Made by a program: the position numbers and the translations under genes | Notes under the pieces: generated by a model | Database searches by the model: none | Told to the model about the DNA's origin: nothing | Seen by the model: the letters and a program-made list of their open reading frames with translations, nothing else | NCBI RefSeq assembly: GCF_004348975.1 | Contig: NZ_SMFP01000006.1 | Span: 124,001-188,000 of the forward strand | Length of the DNA stretch: 64,000 bases | Reading direction: 5' to 3' | Origin: Antarcticimicrobium sediminis | Lineage (GTDB): Bacteria; Pseudomonadota; Alphaproteobacteria; Rhodobacterales; Rhodobacteraceae | Shown: positions 33,783-42,218 of the stretch, in pieces | Layout: the number at the start of each line of letters is the position of its first letter | How positions within the stretch are numbered: position 1 is the first letter of the stretch

Positions 33783-33851
33783 TGACCAAGTGGTCACTTT
33801 TTTCTTGACGGAGGGCGTGTCGCCTGTCTATCAAAAATGACCAAATGGTTA
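33783..33851. promoter_or_regulatory. Two TetR-type operators flanking a promoter
   Basis: TGACCA-AG-TGGTCA (33783-33796) is a perfect 6+6 palindrome. TGACCA-AA-TGGTTA (33838-33851) is a second copy with one mismatch, centred 55 bp away. Between them TTGACG (33805-33810) and TATCAA (33829-33834) form a -35/-10 pair with an 18-bp spacer reading toward 33892. The second operator would cover the transcription start, so binding there should block the promoter. Confidence 0.75.
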
Positions 33852-33891
33852 CTAATTCAGCGGGGGGCTGGATTGGAGGGGGAGGAAACCG

Positions 33892-34752
33892 ATGAAGTCA
33901 CCGGCGTTTGAGTATGTGCGGGCCGAGAGCGTCGCTGACGCGATGTCGGCCTATGCGGAGGCTGATGGTGACGCGGTTTACCTGTCGGGCGGGCACAGTG
34001 TTGTGCCGTCGCTGGCCTTGCGCCTGCAAGCGCCGGCGCTGCTGATCGACCTTTCAAATATCGCGGCACTGTCTGGTATTTCACTGCACGACGGTTGGCT
34101 GCGTATTGGCGCCATGACCCGGCATGTTCAGGCCCTGAAGGATCCGTTGATCGCGGCGCATGCCCCGTTGTTCACCGCCGCAGCGCCTTTTGTGGCGCAC
34201 CCGGCCATCCGCAATCGCGGAACCCTGGGTGGCAGCCTGGCACATGCGGATCCGGCATCGGAATTTCCTGCCGCAGCCGTCGCCATGCGGGCCGAGCTTG
34301 AAATCGCCTCGTCGCAGGGGATTCGCCGTGTGCCCGCCGATGATTTCTTTGTCGATATCTACGAAACCGCGATCGAACCGGGAGAGGTCTTGCAAGCGAT
34401 CCATGTGCCCAGCCCGGTGGCGGGGCAGGTGATCGGCTTTGACGAGATCGCCCGCAGGCGCGGGGACTATGCAATGGTTGGCGCTGCGGTTCAGGCGGTT
34501 TCGAGGGGCAGCGGTCTTGAGGATGTCAGTATCGCGCTATTCTCGGTAGGCAACCACCCCGTTCGGGCGCGCAAGGCGCAGGCCGCATTGACGGGCCGCA
34601 TGATCGACGCCGATGCGATCGCTGACGCGCAAGCCGCGCTTGAAGATGATCTCGATCCTCCCGACGACCCCCAGTTCCCCGCCAGCATGCGCCTGCATCT
34701 GGCGCGCGTGCTGCTGGGGCGCGTTCTGGCAAACCTGGAGGCGGTGGCATGA
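33892..34752 (+). CDS. Molybdenum hydroxylase, FAD-binding medium subunit (CoxM/CutM type)
   Basis: A 286-residue subunit with the vanillyl-alcohol-oxidase-type FAD motifs: 'YLSGGHSVVPSLALRL' (about residue 31) and AIRNRGTLGGSLAHADPASE (about 104). It passes electrons from the molybdenum centre through the Fe-S subunit to FAD. GGAGGAAAC before the ATG is a strong ribosome binding site. It overlaps the small subunit by ATGA. It is the first gene of a seven-gene operon ending with a TRAP importer. Confidence 0.9.
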   Translation: MKSPAFEYVRAESVADAMSAYAEADGDAVYLSGGHSVVPSLALRLQAPALLIDLSNIAALSGISLHDGWLRIGAMTRHVQALKDPLIAAHAPLFTAAAPFVAHPAIRNRGTLGGSLAHADPASEFPAAAVAMRAELEIASSQGIRRVPADDFFVDIYETAIEPGEVLQAIHVPSPVAGQVIGFDEIARRRGDYAMVGAAVQAVSRGSGLEDVSIALFSVGNHPVRARKAQAALTGRMIDADAIADAQAALEDDLDPPDDPQFPASMRLHLARVLLGRVLANLEAVA

Positions 34753-35237
34753 AGGCTGACATCACATTGACCGTGAATGGCGAGGCGGTGCGCGAAACCG
34801 TCGAACCGCGCACCAGTCTTGCCGACCTTTTGCGGGATAATCTGCGGCTGACGGGCACGCATCTGGGCTGCGAAATGGGCGCCTGCGGTGCCTGCCTTGT
34901 GATGCTGGACGGTGTTGCGGTCCACGCCTGTCTGGTGCTTGCCGTGCAGGCAGATGGCCAGAAGGTCGAGACCATCGAAGGTTTGAATGACAGCGGCCTG
35001 ATCAAAGATCTGCAAGAGACGTTCCACGACCGCAACGCCTTGCAATGCGGGTTCTGCACCAATGGCATGTTGATGTCGGCCTACGCCTTGTTGGCGGGCA
35101 ATTCTGACCCTTCGCGCGATGAGATCCGTGATGCCCTGTCCGGGAATTATTGCCGTTGCACCGGGTATGAGGCGATCGTCGATGCAATCTCGGCCGCCGC
35201 AGACCATCGCCTGAACAAAGCGAAAGGCGCGCAGTGA
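34749..35237 (+). CDS. Molybdenum hydroxylase, 2Fe-2S small subunit (CoxS/CutS type)
   Basis: A 162-residue protein with two [2Fe-2S] sites: the plant-ferredoxin-type CEMGACGACLVMLDGVAVHAC and the helical-type pair CGFC ... CRC. All eight Cys are present. It has the usual length for the family. It overlaps both neighbours by four bases. Confidence 0.93.
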   Translation: MKADITLTVNGEAVRETVEPRTSLADLLRDNLRLTGTHLGCEMGACGACLVMLDGVAVHACLVLAVQADGQKVETIEGLNDSGLIKDLQETFHDRNALQCGFCTNGMLMSAYALLAGNSDPSRDEIRDALSGNYCRCTGYEAIVDAISAAADHRLNKAKGAQ

Positions 35238-37588
35238 TGACCAGTACCGATCATATCGGGCAATCGCACCGGCGCGAGAACGCTTTGCGTCATCTGGCGG
35301 GACGCGGGCGGTTCGTCACGGATCTTGCCCTGCCGCGCATGGTGCATGCCGCCTTTGTCCGTAGCCCGATGGCCAAGGGAAAGATCGTCGAGCTCGACGT
35401 GAGTGCCGCCGCCGAAGCGCCCGGTGTGGTGCGGGTGTTTACCGCCGAGACCCTGAACCCGATATGTGCGCCGTGGACCGGCACGCTTGACCATTTCGCC
35501 GGCATGAAAAGCGCGCCGCAGAACATGCTGGCCGAGGGGCAGGTTCTTTGGGCCGGCCACCCCGTGGCGATGATCTTGGCGCACAGCCGCGCCGAGGCCG
35601 AAGACGCTTGCGAGCTGGTCTTGCTGGATATCGAAGACGAAGAGGCAGTCGTTGATGGCGATGCGGCGCTGGTCGAGGGCACTCCGCTGGTCTCGGAGGG
35701 GATCGACAGCAATCTGTGTTTCCGCACGGTGCTGGAAACCCCCGGGCTGGACGAGGCCTTTGCCAACGCGGCCCATGTGGTTGAAGACAGCTTTACCTTT
35801 GGTCGCCATACCGCCGTAACGCTGGAGCCACGCGCCGTCGTTGCCGATTTTGATCCGTCGACCGGTCAGCTGACCGTCCATCACGGCACCCAGACCCCGT
35901 ATCAGTTTCAGGATGTCTATGCCCACCAGTTTGGCCTGCCCGATAACAAGGTGCGCGTGATCGCACCCGATGTCGGCGGCTCGTTCGGCATGAAGCTGCA
36001 TGTCTATAACGAAGAGATGGCGGTGGTGGCGGCCAGCCTGAAGCTGGGGCGACCGGTTCGGTTCGTGGCGGACCGGTTGGAAAGCTTTGTTTCCGATGTC
36101 CACGCCCGCGACCATCGTGTCAGCGCCCGGATGGCGATGGATGCGCAGGGCACCATCCTGGCGATGGACGTCGACGACATGACCCAGATTGGCGCCATTT
36201 CGACCTATCCCCGGACCAGCGTGGCCGAGGGCAATCAGGTGATCCGCCTGATGGGCGCGCCCTATACGATGCCCGACTATCGTGGCCGTCTTTCGGTCGT
36301 TTTCCAGAACAAGGTACAGACCAGCCAGTATCGCGCCGTGGGCCACCCGATTGCTTGCGCGGTGACCGAAGCGCTGGTCGATCGCGCCGCCGAACAGCTG
36401 GATCTGGACCCGATTGAGATCCGGCAGCGCAATCTGGTGGCGGATGATGCCTATCCCCATGTCTCGGCCACCGGGTATCAGTTTGAAAAGCTGTCGCATC
36501 ATGCGGCGCTGGCGAAACTGCGTGAGATCATGGGGTATGACGCCCTGCGTGCAGAACAGGCCGAGCTGCGCAAACAGGGTATCTATCGCGGTATCGGCAT
36601 CGCGTCCTTTGTCGAAATCACCAACCCCGGTGCCGCCTTCTATGGCGTCGGCGGCGCGAGGGTTTCGGCGCAGGATGGCGCGATTGTCCGGCTGACGCCT
36701 TCGGGCGAAGTGCACTGTGCAATCTCGGTGACGGAACAGGGGCAGGGCACCGAAACCATCATTGCGCAGGTCGTCGCGGATCAGTTGGGCGTGACGCCCG
36801 ATCAGGTCAAAGTGACCACCGGAGACACCGATACGACCCCGAGTGGCGGCGCAACCTGGGCCTGTCGCGGGGCGGGGATCGGTGGCGAAACTGCATTGCG
36901 CGCCGGTCGCAGGTTGCAGGCGCAGATCCTGGCCATCGCCGGTGCGGTCCTGCAAGCCGAGCCTGCAACGCTCGCGCTGGCCGGGGGCACCGTGGTTGAC
37001 AAGGCGACAGGCAAAGAACGGATCACGCTGGCAGAGATCGGGCGCATAGCGACCTACCGCCCGGATACGCTGCCCGAGGGGTGTGACAATTCCCTGACGG
37101 CGGTGCAGCATTTCGCGCCCACCGGCTATCCGTTCGACTTTACCAATGGGATTCAGGCCAGTCATGTTGAGGTCGACATCGAAACCGGCGTGACACGTTT
37201 GTTGAAACATTGGGTGGTCGAGGATTGTGGCCGTATCATCAACCCGTTGCTGGTCGATGAGCAGATCCGCGGTGGTGTGGTTCAGGGCCTGGGACCGGCG
37301 TTCTTCGAAGAATGCATGTATGACGACATGGGCCAGATGACCAATGCGTCCTTGGCGGATTATCTGGTGCCGATGGCCGGTGAGATGCCGGATATCGAGA
37401 TCGCCCATATCGAAACCCCGACACTGGATACCATCCTTGGGGCCAAAGGCGTGGGCGAGGCCGGCACCGCCGCCGCCGGGGCCGCCGCCATGAATGCCGT
37501 GAATGACGCGTTGCGCCCAATGGGGGCGCGCATTTCTCAAACACCAATGACTCCGCTGCGCATATTGACCGCCCTTGGTCATGTGTGA
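35234..37588 (+). CDS. Molybdenum hydroxylase, large catalytic subunit (xanthine dehydrogenase/CoxL family)
   Basis: A 784-residue subunit with an N-terminal ald_Xan_dh domain ('HRRENALRHLAGRGRFVTD', 'AAFVRSPMAKGKI') and the Mo-binding domain ('APDVGGSFGMKLHVYNEEMA', 'TEQGQGTETIIAQVVADQLG', 'GAKGVGEAGTAAAGAAAMNA'). The catalytic Glu is in GVGEAG near residue 740. The active-site loop near residue 364 reads QYRAVGHP. It lacks both the CO dehydrogenase loop (AYRCSFR) and the usual form-II AYRGAGR, so CO oxidation is not supported. The substrate is probably an organic heterocycle or aldehyde imported by the linked TRAP system. Confidence 0.88.
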   Translation: MMTSTDHIGQSHRRENALRHLAGRGRFVTDLALPRMVHAAFVRSPMAKGKIVELDVSAAAEAPGVVRVFTAETLNPICAPWTGTLDHFAGMKSAPQNMLAEGQVLWAGHPVAMILAHSRAEAEDACELVLLDIEDEEAVVDGDAALVEGTPLVSEGIDSNLCFRTVLETPGLDEAFANAAHVVEDSFTFGRHTAVTLEPRAVVADFDPSTGQLTVHHGTQTPYQFQDVYAHQFGLPDNKVRVIAPDVGGSFGMKLHVYNEEMAVVAASLKLGRPVRFVADRLESFVSDVHARDHRVSARMAMDAQGTILAMDVDDMTQIGAISTYPRTSVAEGNQVIRLMGAPYTMPDYRGRLSVVFQNKVQTSQYRAVGHPIACAVTEALVDRAAEQLDLDPIEIRQRNLVADDAYPHVSATGYQFEKLSHHAALAKLREIMGYDALRAEQAELRKQGIYRGIGIASFVEITNPGAAFYGVGGARVSAQDGAIVRLTPSGEVHCAISVTEQGQGTETIIAQVVADQLGVTPDQVKVTTGDTDTTPSGGATWACRGAGIGGETALRAGRRLQAQILAIAGAVLQAEPATLALAGGTVVDKATGKERITLAEIGRIATYRPDTLPEGCDNSLTAVQHFAPTGYPFDFTNGIQASHVEVDIETGVTRLLKHWVVEDCGRIINPLLVDEQIRGGVVQGLGPAFFEECMYDDMGQMTNASLADYLVPMAGEMPDIEIAHIETPTLDTILGAKGVGEAGTAAAGAAAMNAVNDALRPMGARISQTPMTPLRILTALGHV

Positions 37589-37614
37589 GCCGGGCCGAAG
37601 AAAGGACAAGGATC

Positions 37615-38076
37615 ATGGAACTCAATGGCAGCCAAACCCTTGCCGCCACACCGGATCAGGTCTGGTCGGCCCTGTTTGATCGCGCGGTCTTGGAACAGGC
37701 CATTCCGGGGTGCGAAAGCCTTGAACAGACCAGCGACACCAGTTTTTCCGCCGTGGTCAAGCTCAAGATCGGGCCGGTTTCCGCGCGGTTCAAGGGCGAT
37801 GTCGAATTGAGCGATATCGCGCCCGGACTCTCCTGCACCCTGTCGGGCAAAGGCTCCGGCGGGATCGCCGGCTTTGCCAAGGGGGCGGCCCGTGTGACGC
37901 TGACCCCGCAGGGCGCGCAAACCGTGCTGGACTATACCGCAGATGTGGCCGTGGGGGGGAAACTGGCCGCGTTGGGGAACCGTCTGATCAAGGCCACCGC
38001 GCAGAAGCTTACGGGCGAATTCTTTGCCAATTTCAACACCGCTCTGACCTGTGAGGAAACCGCACCGACCGCTTGA
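37615..38076 (+). CDS. CoxG-like (SRPBCC) accessory protein
   Basis: A 153-residue protein of the CoxG/START-like fold: 'ATPDQVWSALFDRAVLEQAI' at the start, then PGCESLEQTSDTSFSAVVKL, 'IGPVSARFKGDVELSDI' and GGKLAALGNRLIKATAQKLT. CoxG proteins accompany many molybdenum hydroxylases and help recruit the enzyme to the membrane. ATG 37615 is chosen because homology starts at MELNGSQTL and AAAGGACAAGG precedes it; the frame is open upstream. Confidence 0.88.
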   Translation: MELNGSQTLAATPDQVWSALFDRAVLEQAIPGCESLEQTSDTSFSAVVKLKIGPVSARFKGDVELSDIAPGLSCTLSGKGSGGIAGFAKGAARVTLTPQGAQTVLDYTADVAVGGKLAALGNRLIKATAQKLTGEFFANFNTALTCEETAPTA

Positions 38077-38135
38077 GCGCAATAACACGACAAGACCTGT
38101 CCGCGCAGGACGCGGGATTTCTAAGGGAGGAAACC

Positions 38136-39209
38136 ATGAAATCAACACGCCGGGCCTTTTTGGCCGCATCTTCGGCTGCGCTTGCGACGCCGTTTTTGAA
38201 CACCCGTCTGATCGCGGCGGAAACCATCAACATCCAGATCGGCTCCAGCCATCCGACCAACAATATCTGGGTTTATGCCATGCAGAATGCATTGCAGCCG
38301 GCGTTGGAGCGCCTGCTGGCGGATGCCGGTGGCAACTATGCCGTGACATGGTCCGAGAACTATGGCGGTACGCTGTACAAGTTCAAGGATACGCGCACCG
38401 CAGTGCGGGACGGGATCGTCGATATCGGCATGGTCGGCACGGTCTGGGAAGGCTCTGCCATGCCACTGCAGAACGTCACCTATTTCACCCCGTTTGCGAA
38501 CCCGGACCACAACGTGGTCATTGATATCTTTGACAAGCTGACCGACGAATTGCCGGAATTGCGCGAGGGATGGACCGCGCAGAACATGGTGCATCTGTCG
38601 TCACTGGTAACTGACAGCTATGACGTCTATTCGAACTTTCCGATTGCTTCGGTCGACGATGTGAAGAACCGTCGCCTCAATGCGCCGGGCACCTCGGCCA
38701 ACTGGTTGCTCGATACCGGCTGTACCCCGGTCAACGGCGCGCTCACGACCTATTACACCGACATCCAGACCGGGGTCTCCGAGGGCACGCTTTCGTTTGC
38801 CAGCGGCATTCAGCCAACCCGGGTGTATGAGGTTGCGCCACATCTTACTCGCGTCGGGTTCGGGTCGATGTATTTCGGCGGGATCGCCGTGAACAAACGG
38901 TTCCATGATCGCCTGCCGGCCGAGGTTCAGACCGCCCTGCGCGAAGCGGGACGGATCACGTCACGCAGCCACGGGGATTATGTGACGGAACGCTCCACCA
39001 ACGCGATGACGGAAATGGTCGCGGCGGGTCTTCAGGTTTCGGAAATGGCGCAGGTCGAGCGCGAAAGATGGGCCGCGACCCTGCCCAATGTCGCCAAACC
39101 GTGGCTGGACGCGAATGGCCCTGCGGCGGCGACCGTGCTGAAGGCCTATTTCGACGAGTTGAAAGCACGCGGGATCACCCCGGCGCGTGATTGGTCCGCA
39201 GAAATCTGA
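38136..39209 (+). CDS. dctP: TRAP transporter substrate-binding protein (DctP family), Tat-type signal
   Basis: A 357-residue periplasmic protein. GGGAGGAAACC directly before ATG 38136 fixes the start, although the frame is open upstream. The N-terminus STRRAFLAASSAALATPF is a twin-arginine signal. The family core is seen in 'FKDTRTAVRDGIVDIGMVGT', 'DVKNRRLNAPGTSANWLL' and 'FGGIAVNKRFHDRLPAEVQ'. It probably delivers the substrate of the linked molybdenum hydroxylase. Confidence 0.9.
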   Translation: MKSTRRAFLAASSAALATPFLNTRLIAAETINIQIGSSHPTNNIWVYAMQNALQPALERLLADAGGNYAVTWSENYGGTLYKFKDTRTAVRDGIVDIGMVGTVWEGSAMPLQNVTYFTPFANPDHNVVIDIFDKLTDELPELREGWTAQNMVHLSSLVTDSYDVYSNFPIASVDDVKNRRLNAPGTSANWLLDTGCTPVNGALTTYYTDIQTGVSEGTLSFASGIQPTRVYEVAPHLTRVGFGSMYFGGIAVNKRFHDRLPAEVQTALREAGRITSRSHGDYVTERSTNAMTEMVAAGLQVSEMAQVERERWAATLPNVAKPWLDANGPAAATVLKAYFDELKARGITPARDWSAEI

Positions 39210-39252
39210 CCCAGAGCCCCACAAAGTTCCACTTCGCCAAACGGGAAATGAC

Positions 39253-39798
39253 ATGCAACAAGCTATGGCTTTCAAGCGACAACCGGGCCCCTTGAAACGG
39301 GGGTTTCAAGTCATGCTGAACACTGTGGCCGCGGTTGGAACCCTGTGGATCTTTGCCATCATGCTGTTGATTGTCGCCGATGTGATCGGCCGCAATTTCT
39401 TGGCCATGCCCATTATGGGCGTGGCCGAAATCGCCGGCCGCAGCGTGGTCGCGATCGTTTTCCTGATGCTCCCCGCAGCGGCGCTGAACGGGTCTCTGAT
39501 CCGGGCCGATTTTCTGGTGCGCGGCTTGCGGAGGCACGCGCCTTGGCTGGTGCATCTGCTGGATACCCTGTTTGCACTGGTGGGTGCCGTGCTGTTTGCC
39601 CTGGTGGCGATCGCCGCCTGGCCGGACACGCATGAAGCCTGGGTGTCCTCCGAATTCTTTGGCGTGCGCGGGGTCTGGACCCTGCCGACCTTGCCGTTCC
39701 ACCTGTTGGTGGTGCTGGGGGCCGGTGCAACCAGCCTTGCCTTTCTCGCGGTCGCGCTCGAGAGCGTGGCTCTGACACATTCCGAAAAGGGCCATTGA
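39253..39798 (+). CDS. dctQ: TRAP transporter small permease (DctQ family)
   Basis: A 181-residue membrane protein with four helices ('LNTVAAVGTLWIFAIMLLI', 'VAEIAGRSVVAIVFLMLPAA', LLDTLFALVGAVLFALVAI, 'LPFHLLVVLGAGATSLAFLA'). ADVIGRNFL after helix 1 is a family signature. ATG 39253 is used because of GGGAAA upstream; the open frame starts at 39187. It lies 1 bp before the large permease. Confidence 0.87.
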   Translation: MQQAMAFKRQPGPLKRGFQVMLNTVAAVGTLWIFAIMLLIVADVIGRNFLAMPIMGVAEIAGRSVVAIVFLMLPAAALNGSLIRADFLVRGLRRHAPWLVHLLDTLFALVGAVLFALVAIAAWPDTHEAWVSSEFFGVRGVWTLPTLPFHLLVVLGAGATSLAFLAVALESVALTHSEKGH

Positions 39799-39799
39799 G

Positions 39800-41122
39800 A
39801 TGAGCAACATTTCCATCGGCCTGATTTTGATCGCCGTCTTGTTCGTTCTGGTCCTGTTGGGGCTGCGCATTGCCGTCGCCCTGATGGCCGTGGCCTTTGC
39901 CGGGGTCTGGCTGATCCGGGGAAATTTCGACCTGTCGATGCGTCTGATGTCGATGGCTTCCTATAACGGGGTTGCGAATTACCTGTTCGCCACAATCCCG
40001 TTGTTTGTCCTGATGGGGCATCTGGTCAGCATTTCGAACGTCGGCAAAGACACCTTCGATGTGGCAGAGGCGCTTTTGCGTCGGCTGCTGGGCGGGCTGG
40101 GGATCGCCACGGTCGCGGCCAATACGGTCTTTGCGGCCGTCACCGGCGTGTCGATTGCCTCGGCGGCGGTGTTCACCAAGGTCGCGGTGCCCGAGATGAC
40201 GCGGCACGGATATCGCCCCTCGTTTTCGGCGGGCACGGTGGCTGGCAGTTCGGTGCTGGGCATGTTGATCCCGCCCAGCCTGTTGCTGATCATCTATGGC
40301 GTGCTGGCCGAGCAATCGATCGGGCGCATGTTCATCGCCGGGCTGATCCCCGGCGTGCTGCTTGCGGGCGGGTTTGTCCTGTGGATCGTGCTGGTGGCGA
40401 AATTCGCGCCGGGGTTCGTGTTCACGAAAGACTATCTTGAGCAAAAGCAGCATGTGCAGGATCTGCCCCCCGCCATGCCGATGTCAGAGATCGTCCGCAA
40501 GCTGATGCCCATTGTCGTGCTGGTCTTCTTCGTGCTGGGCGGGCTCTATAGTGGCTTTTTCACCCCGACAGAGGCCGGAGGCGTTGGCGCCTTTGCGGCC
40601 CTCGTCGTTGCCTTGTTGCGCCGCAGTCTGGATCTGCGCAAGTGGTGGCAAGTGTTGACCCAGACCGGGTCTATTTCGGTCGGGATCCTGGCCCTGCTTG
40701 TCGCGGCAAGCTTCTACAGCCAGATGTTGGCGGTCGCAGGCATTCCATCCGCAATTGGAAGTTTCGTGCAGAACAGCGGATTCGGCGCGGTGGGCTTCCT
40801 GATTGTCTATGTGGTCCTTGTCTTGCTGCTTGGTATGATTCTAGACAGCAGCTCGATCCTGTTGATCGTCGTGCCGATCGCGGCGCCGATCGCGCAGGGG
40901 CTTGGGTTCGATCTGATCCAGTTCGGCATCATCACCGTCATCGCGGTCGAAGTCGGCTTGCTGACCCCGCCCTTCGGAATCTCGATCTTCACGGTGCATT
41001 CCACGCTTGGCGATAGCCGCACATCGCTGGAATCGATCTTTGCCGGGGCGCTCCCCTATGTCGCGGTGATGCTGATCGTGCTCACCCTGGTTGCGGTGTT
41101 CCCGGGGCTGATTATCGGCTGA
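39800..41122 (+). CDS. dctM: TRAP transporter large permease (DctM family)
   Basis: A 440-residue permease with about 12 membrane segments. It has 'LFATIPLFVLMGHLVSISNV', 'GLGIATVAANTVFAAVTGVS' and GSSVLGMLIPPSLLLIIYGV, and the later 'FYSQMLAVAGIPSAIGSFV' and 'TPPFGISIFTVHSTLG'. It ends the molybdenum hydroxylase operon. No clear terminator is seen directly after it. Confidence 0.92.
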   Translation: MSNISIGLILIAVLFVLVLLGLRIAVALMAVAFAGVWLIRGNFDLSMRLMSMASYNGVANYLFATIPLFVLMGHLVSISNVGKDTFDVAEALLRRLLGGLGIATVAANTVFAAVTGVSIASAAVFTKVAVPEMTRHGYRPSFSAGTVAGSSVLGMLIPPSLLLIIYGVLAEQSIGRMFIAGLIPGVLLAGGFVLWIVLVAKFAPGFVFTKDYLEQKQHVQDLPPAMPMSEIVRKLMPIVVLVFFVLGGLYSGFFTPTEAGGVGAFAALVVALLRRSLDLRKWWQVLTQTGSISVGILALLVAASFYSQMLAVAGIPSAIGSFVQNSGFGAVGFLIVYVVLVLLLGMILDSSSILLIVVPIAAPIAQGLGFDLIQFGIITVIAVEVGLLTPPFGISIFTVHSTLGDSRTSLESIFAGALPYVAVMLIVLTLVAVFPGLIIG

Positions 41123-41707
41123 GGATTGCCACCTCGACCACTTTTTCCGAACTGGTGCGGGGGTGTCTGTAAGTATTTCTGGCCTTTCCTGTTCCCGCGC
41201 TGGCTGTGGTCTTGAAGGGATCGCGCGCGCGCCCCCCTGTTTCGATCCAGACATGGCCCGTGCCCTGCTGGATCAGTGCTGAAGGGTCGAAGCCTTTTGG
41301 AGAGATGCGCCGAAACCGCACCAAATCCGAGTTTCTGTTCCTTTGGTGCCTGCTTTGTTGAAAGCGAACTGGAGGAGCAGATCGACCGGATTCGGGGAAA
41401 CCGGGGGGCAGCGCGATGGATCGCGGCCGCTTTCTGAAACCCAAACCGGCAACACGTCAGACCCGGAGCGGCCTCACCATTGGGAACTGTATGGTATCGA
41501 TGGAACAGGCGGTTCTGCGTCCAGCCAGTAATCGTATCGTGCCCTTCGCAACTTGCACAGAATCCTGCACAGAATCGTGAAGAAAATTCCGCGATGATTC
41601 TTGGTCAAAAACATTTCCGTCTTCCCAAAGCTAGGGGGCAAACGCTTGGCGGGCAAAGGAAATATTTTGCGATTTGTGCGCTTATCGAGGGTCGTGACAA
41701 ACCTCGT
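41123..41707. other. Intergenic region before the nos cluster
   Basis: No gene can be supported in these 585 bases. Short frames such as 41343-41531 lack a family or start signal. A 12-bp tandem repeat lies at 41554-41576. The region may hold decayed coding sequence, but none is recognisable. Confidence 0.45.
41554..41576. repeat. 12-bp period tandem repeat (two copies)
   Basis: TGCACAGAATC occurs at 41554-41564 and again at 41566-41576. It lies about 150 bp before the FNR-type site. It may be chance or a regulator site. Confidence 0.5.
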
Positions 41708-41746
41708 TGATCTGGATCAATACTGGCGCCACAAGCTCTGATAATT
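41708..41746 (+). promoter_or_regulatory. FNR/CRP-type box and -10 element of the nos operon
   Basis: TTGATCTGGATCAA (41708-41721) is a perfect match to the FNR consensus TTGAT-N4-ATCAA. GATAAT (41741-41746) matches a -10 element in five of six bases. This spacing resembles class-II activation, with RNA synthesis starting near 41753. The nos genes would then be induced when oxygen is low, by an FNR/FnrP/Nnr-type protein encoded elsewhere. Confidence 0.85.
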
Positions 41747-41753
41747 TCCCGAA

Positions 41754-42218
41754 ATGCTCAATGCGTACGCTCTTTTGTCCAGACTGCTGCTTATGGTCTG
41801 CCTAACCCTGTCTGGCCCGATGGCGATGGCAGGGATGGGGACCAATGGCGCCGTCTTTTCAATGGAGATTTGCGCTGATGGCGGTGTCGAAATACTGCGA
41901 TTCGACGCCAACGGGGCCCCGGTTGCACCGACGACGGACTGTCAGCGGTGTCTGACCTGTTGCCACAGCCCAGAGGCCCGGCTGGACGACTCTTTCTACC
42001 TGCATTTACCCGCTGTGCTGCTTGACGTGTCGATGGACGTCACCGCGCGCAGCAGTCTTATCTGTCCAAACTCATTTGCCCGCCCTTTGCCGCGTGGCCC
42101 CCCGGTGCAGCCCCTTCCAGTGCTGACCATGCGGGGCCTGATCACGTCGGATCATGCCGTCGATGGCACTAAAACAGACAGCGGTGGGCGACCCTTCCTC
42201 AAGGACGCCAACGCATGA
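41754..42218 (+). CDS. nosC: NosC-like small Cys-motif protein
   Basis: A 154-residue protein with a hydrophobic N-terminus (LLSRLLLMVCLTLSGPMAMA, signal peptide or anchor) and a C-x2-C-x2-C-C motif (DCQRCLTCCHSPE, about residue 61). Paracoccus denitrificans has a gene of this type, nosC, at the same place in front of nosR; its role is not known. It overlaps nosR by ATGA. The predicted transcription start is near 41753, so ATG 41754 would be leaderless. A downstream ATG at 41793 would give a shorter signal peptide. Confidence 0.72.
   Translation: MLNAYALLSRLLLMVCLTLSGPMAMAGMGTNGAVFSMEICADGGVEILRFDANGAPVAPTTDCQRCLTCCHSPEARLDDSFYLHLPAVLLDVSMDVTARSSLICPNSFARPLPRGPPVQPLPVLTMRGLITSDHAVDGTKTDSGGRPFLKDANA

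Noticed and set aside
35147-37609. 820-codon minus-strand open frame
   Set aside because: It is antisense to the molybdenum hydroxylase large subunit, which has clear family motifs. Long antisense frames are expected in GC-rich coding sequence.
33892-38076. Aerobic CO dehydrogenase (coxMSL) annotation
   Set aside because: Subunit order and CoxG fit, but the active-site loop lacks the Cys of true CO dehydrogenases and also differs from the form-II loop.
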